Source: Neoaquamicrobium microcysteis (GTDB lineage: Bacteria; Pseudomonadota; Alphaproteobacteria; Rhizobiales; Rhizobiaceae). From it: a stretch of 64,000 bases of DNA. The DNA is taken from positions 248,001 through 312,000 of the forward strand of contig NZ_VSZS01000067.1 of assembly GCF_008180155.1 (NCBI RefSeq), in the 5' to 3' direction. Each line of letters starts with the position of its first letter. The stretch's first letter is position 1. Both the position numbers and the translations under genes were made by a program. Below are positions 1-6,897 of the stretch, in pieces. The notes under the pieces are model-generated. The model did no database searches. It was not told the origin of the DNA and was given only the letters and a program-made list of their open reading frames with translations.

Positions 1-304
1 TGCCGATCGCCAGCAACGGCCGGTTGGACGACCAAGCCAGAATGAGCCCGGAGAAGCCTTCCAGCACGCCGGTACGCACCAGCGCGCCCGTCAGAACGAA
101 CATCGCGCCGATCGTCAGAGGCGCGGAATTGGAGAACACCGCCATCGCGTCTGCGGCCGGCAGAAGGCCGAGCACGATAAACATCGCCGCGCCCCCTGCG
201 GCGGTCACCTCTGGCGGAAACCTCTCGAGAAGGAACGCGACGAAGGTGCCCAACACGATGACAAGCGCAACGTAGGGTTCGTAGCCGGCAATCAGGCTGT
301 GCAT
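1..304 (-). CDS. SLC13/DASS-family permease, N-terminal part (cut by left edge)
   Basis: The reverse strand reads an open frame from ATG at 304 to the window edge, giving about 101 residues. It begins MHSLIAGYEPYVALVIVLG and has hydrophobic stretches typical of membrane segments, then VLTGALVRTGVLEGFSG. This resembles the first helices of SLC13/CitT-type sodium:dicarboxylate or sulfate permeases, some of which carry TrkA-C domains in the middle. The protein would act in the inner membrane; its substrate cannot be told from this fragment. It lies 86 bp downstream of the SDR gene on the same strand, so they may be co-transcribed. The remainder lies outside the window. Confidence 0.72.
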   Translation of the reverse strand, partial: MHSLIAGYEPYVALVIVLGTFVAFLLERFPPEVTAAGGAAMFIVLGLLPAADAMAVFSNSAPLTIGAMFVLTGALVRTGVLEGFSGLILAWSSNRPLLAIG

Positions 305-390
305 CTAGCGGTCCGCTCCTGTACCTGCAGACAATAGGAAGCGACGGTACCCGGCTACATCGCCGGATGCGGAATCCCGCGTCAAGCTTA

Positions 391-1146
391 TTATCCGCGG
401 CCGACGAACGGCATCTTGGAAGCCATTACGGTCATGAAAAGCACGTTGGCCTCCAGCGGCAGGCTGGCCATGTGCACGACGGCATCGGCGACGTGCTCCA
501 CATCCATGAGTTGTTCCGGCGCGATCTCGCCATTGGCCTGCGGCACGCCCTCGCCGATGGGTGCTGCAAGCTCCGTCAGCGCGTTGCCGATGTCGATCTG
601 GCCGCAGACGATGTCGAACGGGCGTCCGTCGAGCGCCAGCGTCTTGGTAAGCCCGGTGATCGCATGCTTGGTGGCGGTGTAGGGCACCGAGCCCGGTCGC
701 GGCGCATAGGCGGAGATCGACCCGTTGTTGATGATGCGACCGCCCATCGGTTTCTGCCGCCTCATCATCCCGAACGCGGCCCGTGCGCACAGGAACGACC
801 CCGTCAGGTTGACATCGACCACGTCGTGCCAGACCTCGACGGGTATCTCGTCTATCAGCGTCGATTTGTAGCCCATGCCGGCATTGTTGAAGAGCAGGTC
901 GAGCCTGCCGAACTCGGCGTCGATGCGACCGAAAAGCCTTTCGACCTGGTCGGCGCGGGAAACGTCGCAGACCACCGCCAGCGCCCGCCCGCCATCCGTG
1001 CCCGCCGCGGCGACGGCTTCCTCGAGCTTGTCGATTCGCCTGCCGGTAAAGACCGTGTCCCAGCCGCTCTTCACCAGCGCGATTGCGACGCTTCTGCCCA
1101 CGCCGGTGCCTGCGCCCGTGACAAGCGCGATCTTTCCTTCAGCCAT
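391..1146 (-). CDS. SDR-family NAD(P)-dependent oxidoreductase
   Basis: Classical short-chain dehydrogenase of 251 aa, predicted cytosolic. The N-terminal Rossmann motif TGAGTGVGR, the NNAG motif near residue 88 and the catalytic YTATK near residue 156 are all visible. The upstream frame opens with GTG at 1161, but a GGAGG lies 8 bp before the ATG at 1146, and that start gives the usual SDR beginning [11 protein letters not shown], so 1146 is preferred. The substrate is unknown. The gene is upstream of the SLC13-like permease on the same strand, which may point to metabolism of an imported organic acid, but this is only inference from position. Confidence 0.9.
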   Translation of the reverse strand: MAEGKIALVTGAGTGVGRSVAIALVKSGWDTVFTGRRIDKLEEAVAAAGTDGGRALAVVCDVSRADQVERLFGRIDAEFGRLDLLFNNAGMGYKSTLIDEIPVEVWHDVVDVNLTGSFLCARAAFGMMRRQKPMGGRIINNGSISAYAPRPGSVPYTATKHAITGLTKTLALDGRPFDIVCGQIDIGNALTELAAPIGEGVPQANGEIAPEQLMDVEHVADAVVHMASLPLEANVLFMTVMASKMPFVGRG

Positions 1147-1221
1147 GCGAACTTCCTCCACGTTTCAGTAGAGTTGATTTGCAGATGGTAACGGGGATGG
1201 CAAGCGGTGAGGGCTCAAAGA

Positions 1222-1246
1222 AAGGGCGGTCGTGGGGACCGCCCTT
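1222..1246 (-). terminator. Rho-independent terminator after the 282-aa membrane protein gene
   Basis: Perfect 10-bp arms (1222-1231 and 1237-1246, aagggcggtc / gaccgccctt) flank a 5-base loop. Read on the minus strand, the stem is followed by a T-rich run (TTTCTTTG). It lies about 85 bp past the stop codon at 1331 and ends the ABA4-like/membrane-protein operon before the SDR gene. Confidence 0.75.
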
Positions 1247-1330
1247 AATCTGAATCGAGCTTGGGAGGAGGAAAGCCGATCCGACTTCGTTCAGATTGAA
1301 CCTGATTCGTTAACGATACGTTAACGCCGT

Positions 1331-2179
1331 TCAGCCGAGCGCCGGCAGGAACGGGCTGCCCGCAAGAGCTTGCGCGAAGACCAAAATGACGAACAGCGAG
1401 AACGCCGCCGCGACCATCCGGACCGGCCGGCGCTCGTGCGGGCCGAACAACGCCACGGAGAGAAGGCCGAACACCGGCAGGAAGTGCATGGCGTGCGTGG
1501 CGAAGAAATGCGCCACCCGCAGGTCGCCGCCGTCGCGCGCCCACCCCATCAACGCGAGGCCTTCGCTGCCGGCCTGCGTACCGCCGACCCAGTGCGACCC
1601 CATGCTGCTCATGACGCCGGCGGTCAGAAGCGTGAGCGGCAGCGTCAGTGCAAGGCCGAGCACGACGCTCTCGCGAAACGCCGGCGGCAGCCTGAGGGCG
1701 CCGTTGCGCGCGATCTGCCACGCATAGACGGCCGACACGGAAGTAATGAGAACCGCCGCGGCACCCATCGCCCCGTAGATTGCCTGCCCGAACGCGGTGG
1801 GGTTGAAATGCGACGAGGTGCCCATGGCGGCCGCGCCGCCGATCCACAGGATCTCGACAATGGCAGCGAGCACCGCCGATGCCGCAAACACGCGGTACCA
1901 ACGCTTGTCGCGAGTGCCGGCGGGCAGCCAGCGCGCGAAGAACGCGAGCGTGAGAAAATAGACCGCCAGCGAAAACTGAAACTTGAGCGGCTTGAGCCAG
2001 ACATTGACGCCCTGAAACGTTCGTTCATCCACAAGGTAGGCAAATAAGGTCGGCGCCATCAGCGCCAGCATCATTAGTCCCAGCACGCCGAACGCCGGCT
2101 CGTGGCGCGTGATGGCGTCCAGCGCCCTGCGGCGATCCATGGTGATGAAGCGTGCGTCCTCGATCATGGCCGTGGTCAT
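1331..2179 (-). CDS. Unknown polytopic membrane protein, partner of the ABA4-like gene
   Basis: A 282-aa protein of no family that I recognise. The sequence shows seven or eight hydrophobic segments separated by short charged loops, so it is an inner-membrane protein. Conserved-looking features are WLKPLKFQFS in an early helix, GTSSHFNPTA, and a THAMHFLP stretch late in the protein; the histidines could bind a metal or heme, but that is speculation. An in-frame opening extends to 2353, but it would overlap the upstream gene, and the ATG at 2179 has GAGGAG at good spacing, so I chose 2179. It starts 20 bp after the stop of the ABA4-like gene and is probably co-transcribed and functionally linked with it. 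Confidence 0.8.
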   Translation of the reverse strand: MTTAMIEDARFITMDRRRALDAITRHEPAFGVLGLMMLALMAPTLFAYLVDERTFQGVNVWLKPLKFQFSLAVYFLTLAFFARWLPAGTRDKRWYRVFAASAVLAAIVEILWIGGAAAMGTSSHFNPTAFGQAIYGAMGAAAVLITSVSAVYAWQIARNGALRLPPAFRESVVLGLALTLPLTLLTAGVMSSMGSHWVGGTQAGSEGLALMGWARDGGDLRVAHFFATHAMHFLPVFGLLSVALFGPHERRPVRMVAAAFSLFVILVFAQALAGSPFLPALG

Positions 2180-2199
2180 GGCGAAACTCCTCGATGCGA

Positions 2200-2634
2200 T
2201 CAGTTGGCGGGACGAAGGCGATGCGCCGGCAAGACCGCGCGCAGCGCGACGAAGGCCAGATAGCCTGCGGGGCCGAACAGGAACGTCAGCGGCAGGCAGG
2301 GCAGCACCAGCCAGAAGGCGATACCTTCCTTTCGCGCCGTGCGGACGATCCACGCGCCGACGAAAAGGTCGAACGCCAGATAGTGCAGCCAGCCGGCCAG
2401 CAGCAGCTCCCGCGTCTCAAACAGCAGAGCGACATTGTCGAGCGTGTCGAAACCACCCTCCGCTCCGCTCCAGAACGCCAATATCAGCCCGACATAGGCG
2501 ACTGACAGCAGGGCAGGCACGAAGAGCCCGGCGACACGGTCCGAAATCGCGGGGATCAACGGGCTGGCCAGCAGCGTGACCCAACCAGCCATCGCAACCA
2601 ATCCGCTGAACTGAAAGATCGTGTCGGGGTCCAT
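2200..2634 (-). CDS. ABA4-like (DUF4281) membrane protein
   Basis: A 144-aa, four-helix membrane protein starting MDPDTIFQFSGLVAMAGWV. The segments GWLHYLAFDLFVGAWIV and LPLTFLFGPAGYLAF match what I know of the ABA4-like/DUF4281 family. Plant ABA4 is needed for neoxanthin synthesis, but the role of bacterial homologues is not established, and no carotenoid gene is present here, so that function should not be transferred. The gene is divergent from a TetR regulator. Their 140-bp intergenic region carries three related palindromes, making TetR control likely. The 282-aa membrane protein follows 20 bp downstream. Confidence 0.78.
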   Translation of the reverse strand: MDPDTIFQFSGLVAMAGWVTLLASPLIPAISDRVAGLFVPALLSVAYVGLILAFWSGAEGGFDTLDNVALLFETRELLLAGWLHYLAFDLFVGAWIVRTARKEGIAFWLVLPCLPLTFLFGPAGYLAFVALRAVLPAHRLRPAN

Positions 2635-2647
2635 CTCGCCTCTCCAT

Positions 2648-2712
2648 TCTTGTCACCGTCAAGATTGGTGATTATCTTTACGACGTCAAGATTTATTTTT
2701 ACGATGGAAAGA
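2648..2712. promoter_or_regulatory. Three palindromic operator-like sites in the ABA4-like/TetR intergenic region
   Basis: Three 17-bp sites lie at 2648-2664, 2675-2691 and 2696-2712, with centres 27 and 21 bp apart. The middle site, TCTTTACGACGTCAAGA, pairs with its own reverse complement at 14 of 16 non-central positions. The first has outer arms TCTTG / CAAGA, and the third is a degenerate copy. A TTGAC hexamer on the minus strand overlaps the middle site. This is the expected layout for autoregulated divergent repression by the adjacent TetR protein; which protein binds is inference. Confidence 0.6.
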
Positions 2713-2774
2713 TTGAAATGCTCTGAGGCATCGGGCAAGCACAGGATGAGCAGGCGAAAGGACGACGCACGAGC

Positions 2775-3398
2775 ATGACACGCAAGAAGGCCACCGAACG
2801 CGGCAGCTACCACCATGGCGATCTTCGCCGGGCGCTGCTCGTGGCCGCGGAACAGGAACTGACGGAAAAGGGCTTCGAGGGTTTCACGCTGCGCAGCTGC
2901 GCCAAACGGGCGGGCGTGTCGCATGCCGCGCCCGCGCATCATTTCGGCGACATGACCGGCCTGCTGTCGGCACTCGCCGCCGAAGGCTTCGAGCGCTTCC
3001 TGAAGGTGACGACCGCGCGGGTGGAGAAGGCCGGGACCGACGATCCGGACGCGCGGATGATTGCGATGGGGCTCGGCTATGTCGAGTTCGCCCGCGCCAA
3101 CCCGGCTTTGTTCACGCTGATGTTTTCGTCCAAGAAGCCCGATCACGACGACGAGCGGCTGAGGCAGGCCGGGACGGCCGCCTTCGCGCAGCTCGTGGGG
3201 GGCGTCGCCGCGATGATCGGCAGCGAAGACCCGCTTTCATCCAGGGAAGGCCGGCGGCGCGTCGCCGCCACCTGGGCAATCGTCCACGGCCTGTCTCACC
3301 TGCTGCTTTCGCAGCAGATGAAATTTCTCGAAGGCCAGAGCGAGGAAGAGCTTCAGGCGGATATCGCCGCGATCATAGGCGTTATCAGACCACGCTGA
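2775..3398 (+). CDS. TetR/AcrR-family transcriptional regulator
   Basis: A 207-aa regulator. The N-terminal helix-turn-helix is evident: HGDLRRALLVAAEQELTEKG, then FTLRSCAKRAGVSHAAPAHHFGD, with the usual phenylalanine/histidine spacing of TetR recognition helices. The C-terminal part (about 75-205) is a helical ligand-binding region of the WHG type, with FARANPALFTLMF, and would bind an unknown effector. It is divergent from the ABA4-like gene, and three palindromes in the intergenic region are its likely operators. The protein probably represses the membrane-protein pair and itself. Confidence 0.92.
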   Translation: MTRKKATERGSYHHGDLRRALLVAAEQELTEKGFEGFTLRSCAKRAGVSHAAPAHHFGDMTGLLSALAAEGFERFLKVTTARVEKAGTDDPDARMIAMGLGYVEFARANPALFTLMFSSKKPDHDDERLRQAGTAAFAQLVGGVAAMIGSEDPLSSREGRRRVAATWAIVHGLSHLLLSQQMKFLEGQSEEELQADIAAIIGVIRPR

Positions 3399-3404
3399 AT
3401 CCCG

Positions 3405-4121
3405 TCAAACCGCCGCGTCGGTCTTTACCTCGGAGACGGTCGCCTCGATATGGTCGACCAGCGCATCGGGCAGCTTGAGGCGACCGGCGAGCATGTCGAG
3501 GTAGCCGCGCTCGGCACGGGTTCTCGGCTCGATCGCGAGGCGCGACGCCGTGTAAAGCTCCACCTTCTGTGCGTCGGTCTGGGCGGCATTCACCAGCGCA
3601 TCGAGATCGACCGGCTTGTCGATTTCGGCCAGCAGGAACTCCTCGGCCTCTGCGCCGATGCCCGAAAGCTGCAGCTTGTCGGCAATGCGGGCGCGCTCGG
3701 CGGCGTCGATATGGCCGTCAGCGCGGGCAGCGGCAATCATGGCGCGGGCGACAGCCAGCGCAAATTCGCCTTCGCCCTGCGGTGCCTGCGCGGGATGAAA
3801 GGGAGTGTCGGAAGGCGGCGGCAGCAGCTCGGGTTGGGTGCTTGCCGGCGCGGCACTCCCGGGCTGGTCGCCGTTCTTGTAGTTCTGGTATGCCTTGTAG
3901 GCCAAACCTGCGACAGCCGCCATGCCGCCAAGCTTCAGCGCCGAGCCGGTGATCGACCGCCCTGCCCCGGTACCCAGAAGCACCGCTGCGAGCGCACCTG
4001 CGGCCAGCGGGTTGTCGCGCGCCATCTGGGCAGCCTGCCCCGCCTTGTCGCGCACGGTCCCTTCCGTCCCTGGCACCTTGGAACCCAGCAGGTCGTCCAG
4101 CAGCTTTCTCGCATCGAGCAT
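3405..4121 (-). CDS. TerB-like/DUF533 family protein
   Basis: A 238-aa protein. Residues about 37-80 are glycine- and alanine-rich and hydrophobic (AAGALAAVLLGTGAG), resembling a membrane-associated segment. A Pro/Ala/Gln-rich linker follows. The C-terminal part, about 118-235, is an acidic helical domain (AMIAAARADGHIDAAERARI) with the D-G-x-I-D pattern of TerB-like domains. This architecture matches the DUF533/YebE family, whose biochemical role is unknown; despite the tellurite name, nothing here shows tellurite resistance. The gene converges on TetR, with only 6 bp between the stops. Confidence 0.82.
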   Translation of the reverse strand: MLDARKLLDDLLGSKVPGTEGTVRDKAGQAAQMARDNPLAAGALAAVLLGTGAGRSITGSALKLGGMAAVAGLAYKAYQNYKNGDQPGSAAPASTQPELLPPPSDTPFHPAQAPQGEGEFALAVARAMIAAARADGHIDAAERARIADKLQLSGIGAEAEEFLLAEIDKPVDLDALVNAAQTDAQKVELYTASRLAIEPRTRAERGYLDMLAGRLKLPDALVDHIEATVSEVKTDAAV

Positions 4122-4228
4122 TGAGCGTTCCTCGCAGTTTTGACGTGATCCCGAACCATGAAGGCGCAGGGTCCGTCAGAGGTAGGCAGGCCACCCCGTC
4201 ATTGCAATGACACCGCGCGAATTATGCC

Positions 4229-5164
4229 TCAACGGCCGATATGGGGCGGGGTTCCGCGTGCAGCGGCCAGTTCCACCTGCCGCTGCCGCTCCGCATATCG
4301 GACGCGATCGTCCTCGCTGCGTGCATCGTGACAGCGATGGCACGACACACCCTCGACATAGTGAGGCAGGAGCCGCTCCTCCGCGGTGAGCGGATGGCGG
4401 CAGGCGCGGCACAGCGCGGCTTCGCCTTCCTTCAGCCCATGGGTCACGGAGACGCGCTCGTCGAAGACGAAGCATTCCCCCTGCCACAGACTTTCCGCCT
4501 CCGGCACCTCTTCCAGATATTTCAGGATGCCGCCCTTGAGGTGATAGACCTCCTCGAGCCCGAGGGAGCGCATGTAGGCCGTCGCCTTCTCGCAGCGGAT
4601 GCCGCCGGTGCAGAACATCGCCACCTTGCGCCCCTGCAGCTCGTCGCGATGCGCCTGTGCCCATTCGGGAAACTCGCTGAAGCTGCCCGTGCCGGGATCG
4701 ACCGCGCCGCGAAACGTGCCGAGAGCCGTTTCGTAATCGTTGCGCGTGTCGATGACGACCGTATCGGGATCGCTCACCAGCGCATTCCAGTCTGCGGGGT
4801 CGACATAGGTTCCCGCATTTGCCACCGGGTCCAGATCTTCGACGCCCATGGTGACGATCTCGCGCTTGACGCGGACCTTCATGCGGTGGAACGGCATCTG
4901 AGAGGCCGAGCTGTATTTCAGTTCGAGGCCGGCGAGTTCGGGAATGGCTTCCAGATGCGCGATGAGTTCTTCTATCGCTGCTGCGCTTCCCGCCACCGTG
5001 CCGTTGATGCCCTCATGGGCCAACAGCAGCGTACCCTTGATACCGCGCGAGCAACACAGGCTGGCCAGCGGCTCGCGCAGGGCGCGCCACTGCGGCAGCG
5101 CCGCAAAGCGATAGAGCGCCGCGACCACGATCGGCCCCGAACTGGTTGGTGAGTTGGTTTCCAT
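4229..5164 (-). CDS. trhO: tRNA uridine(34) hydroxylase, rhodanese family (TrhO/YceA)
   Basis: A 311-aa cytosolic protein. TrhO enzymes hydroxylate uridine 34 in some tRNAs, an early step towards 5-methoxyuridine-type wobble modifications. The N-terminal acylphosphatase-like segment (residues 1-100, with [15 protein letters not shown]) and the rhodanese domain (about 115-215) are both visible. The active-site loop is CTGGIRCEK with Cys185. A C-terminal cysteine-rich segment (CRACRHPL and CHRCHD) fits a zinc-binding tail seen in this family. Length is normal. It is divergent from the muramidase gene, with 92 bp between their starts. Confidence 0.93.
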   Translation of the reverse strand: METNSPTSSGPIVVAALYRFAALPQWRALREPLASLCCSRGIKGTLLLAHEGINGTVAGSAAAIEELIAHLEAIPELAGLELKYSSASQMPFHRMKVRVKREIVTMGVEDLDPVANAGTYVDPADWNALVSDPDTVVIDTRNDYETALGTFRGAVDPGTGSFSEFPEWAQAHRDELQGRKVAMFCTGGIRCEKATAYMRSLGLEEVYHLKGGILKYLEEVPEAESLWQGECFVFDERVSVTHGLKEGEAALCRACRHPLTAEERLLPHYVEGVSCHRCHDARSEDDRVRYAERQRQVELAAARGTPPHIGR

Positions 5165-5256
5165 CGCGCGCTACTATCTCCACTCGGTGGCGCTTTCAAG
5201 TTTGTCCACGCCCCTCGCTCCCGCCCGACAATGCGCGCGGCAACGGAGGCGAATGC

Positions 5257-6135
5257 ATGCTGGACACGACGGTGATGGCGGAAATCGAGAAGGTCGCGAG
5301 GGGATTGGGGATCGAGACCGCCGCACTGGCAGCGGTGGCACATATCGAGAGCGGCCTGAGGACGCACGCTATCGTCAATGGCAGGCCGGAGCCTCTCATC
5401 CGCTTCGAAGGCCACTATTTCGATCGTCGCCTGTCGGGCCCGAAGCAGCAGCAGGCCCGGCGCGAAGGCCTGTCCTCGCCCAACGCGGGCGCTGTCGCCA
5501 ACCCCGCCACGCAGGCAGCGCGATGGAAGCTCGTGGCGCGTGCGGTCGTCATCGATCACACGGCCGCGCACGAGTCGGTCTCATGGGGCATAGGTCAGGT
5601 GATGGGCGCACACTGGTCGTGGCTGGGCTATGCGAGTGTCGATGCGCTCGTGCGCGAGGCGAGAGACGGCGTCGCCGGCCAGATGCGGCTAATGGCGCGC
5701 TATATCGACAAAGCCGGCCTCGCTGACGCGCTGAGGCGGCGCGACTGGGCAGCCTTCGCGCGCGGCTACAATGGCCCCGGCTTTCGGGCTAACGACTACG
5801 ACCGCAAGCTGGCCAGAGCCTATGCGCGATACCGGCTACGCACGAACGGTGTGCCGGCTTCGAGGCTGCTCAGGCTCGGCGCAAAGGGCGACGCGGTGCG
5901 CGAGCTCCAGCAGGCACTTGCGCGTCATGGCCATCCGCTTGCACAGGACGGCGTCTTCGGCCTGAAGACCGATGCGGCGGTGCGCTCGTTCCAGCGCTGG
6001 AACGGCCTTGTGGAGGACGGTATCGTCGGACCGCATACCCAGGCGGCGCTGGCCGAACCCGATCGCTCAAACAGTACGCTGGCACACTGGTTGAAGAGCC
6101 TCTTCACCAGCATTTTCGCGCCACGGCCGATTTGA
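5257..6135 (+). CDS. N-acetylmuramidase with peptidoglycan-binding domain (endolysin-like)
   Basis: A 292-aa protein with two domains. Residues 1-175 match the N-acetylmuramidase (DUF3380) family, which cleaves the glycan strand of peptidoglycan; the likely catalytic Glu31 lies in AAVAHIESGL, and SWGIGQVMG follows. Residues about 195-255 are a PG_binding_1 repeat (LGAKGDAVRELQQAL, DGVFGLKTDAAVRSFQ). The frame is open from 5146, but GGAGG 7 bp before the ATG at 5257 sets the start. There is no signal peptide, which is typical of phage endolysins that need a holin. No other phage gene is nearby, so this is either a domesticated endolysin or a host enzyme exported another way. Confidence 0.85.
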   Translation: MLDTTVMAEIEKVARGLGIETAALAAVAHIESGLRTHAIVNGRPEPLIRFEGHYFDRRLSGPKQQQARREGLSSPNAGAVANPATQAARWKLVARAVVIDHTAAHESVSWGIGQVMGAHWSWLGYASVDALVREARDGVAGQMRLMARYIDKAGLADALRRRDWAAFARGYNGPGFRANDYDRKLARAYARYRLRTNGVPASRLLRLGAKGDAVRELQQALARHGHPLAQDGVFGLKTDAAVRSFQRWNGLVEDGIVGPHTQAALAEPDRSNSTLAHWLKSLFTSIFAPRPI

Positions 6136-6143
6136 CCGCAGCC

Positions 6144-6167
6144 GTCCACGCGGCGTATGGCGTGGAC
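6144..6167 (+). terminator. GC-rich hairpin after the muramidase gene
   Basis: Arms GTCCACGC (6144-6151) and GCGTGGAC (6160-6167) enclose an 8-base loop just after the stop at 6135. No T-run follows, so it may be a weak terminator or an RNA-stabilising 3' hairpin. Confidence 0.4.
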
Positions 6168-6233
6168 AGCAAGGGACGCGTCTGCTAGATGCGTCGGCGG
6201 TTAAATCGATTGAAATTTCGCGGAGCGCTCGAC

Positions 6234-6881
6234 ATGACTGCGACAGGACAGAGAACCGACAAGCTTCTGGCCATCATGGAAAGCCAGCCCGTGATACCGG
6301 TGCTCAAGATCGACCGTGTCGCAGACGCTGTACCGCTTGCCCGGGCGCTGGCACGCGGCGGCCTGCCGGCAATCGAAATCACTCTGCGTACGCCCGCTGC
6401 GCTCGACGCGATCCGCGCGGCAAGCTCGGAGGTACCGGAAGCGCTCGTAGGCGCCGGCACGATCCTCAATCCCGAGCAGTTTGCGCAGGCCGAGGCTGCG
6501 GGCGCCCGTTTCATCGTCAGCCCCGGGCTCACGCCGGCGCTGATCGAAGCGGCATCGAAAAGCGACGTGCCGCTTCTGCCGGGCGCGATCACGCCCGGCG
6601 AACTGATGGCTGCAGCCGATCGCGGCTATTCGCTGCTGAAATTCTTTCCCGCCGAACAGGCAGGCGGCGCGGCGTTTCTCAAATCGCTATCCTCGCCCTT
6701 TGCCGGCATTCGCTTCTGCCCCACGGGCGGTGTTGGCGAGAAGAACGCGACCGACTACCTGTCGCTGCCCAACGTCGTTTGCGTGGGCGGCTCGTGGGTC
6801 GCGCCCGACGCGCTCGTCGCGGCTGGCAAATGGGATGAGATAGAGGCGCTTGCGAAGGCGGCGTCAACGCTGAAGCGCTGA
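6234..6881 (+). CDS. eda: 2-dehydro-3-deoxy-phosphogluconate (KDPG) aldolase
   Basis: A 215-aa class I aldolase. It splits KDPG into pyruvate and glyceraldehyde-3-phosphate in the Entner-Doudoroff pathway, the main glucose route in most rhizobia. The Schiff-base lysine lies in LLKFFPAE, the catalytic Glu in IEITLRT, and the phosphate-binding glycine loop in GGVGEKNA. The frame opens earlier (6189), but ATG 6234 with GGAG upstream gives the family's normal length. It stands alone, followed by a terminator hairpin that includes its own stop codon. Confidence 0.93.
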   Translation: MTATGQRTDKLLAIMESQPVIPVLKIDRVADAVPLARALARGGLPAIEITLRTPAALDAIRAASSEVPEALVGAGTILNPEQFAQAEAAGARFIVSPGLTPALIEAASKSDVPLLPGAITPGELMAAADRGYSLLKFFPAEQAGGAAFLKSLSSPFAGIRFCPTGGVGEKNATDYLSLPNVVCVGGSWVAPDALVAAGKWDEIEALAKAASTLKR

Positions 6882-6885
6882 CGCC
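6860..6885 (+). terminator. Terminator overlapping the eda stop codon
   Basis: Arms GGCGTCA (6860-6866) and TGACGCC (6879-6885), plus an inner CGCT/AGCG pairing, form a strong hairpin followed by GTCTTTCTC. The TGA stop at 6879-6881 lies inside the 3' arm. It separates eda from the convergent DUF882 gene, which ends at 6898. Confidence 0.7.
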
Positions 6886-6897
6886 GTCTTTCTCAGA

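Noticed and set aside
5146-6135. Prophage remnant around the muramidase
   Set aside because: Flanking genes are trhO and eda, and no capsid, tail, holin or recombinase gene is near; kept only as an orphan endolysin-like gene.
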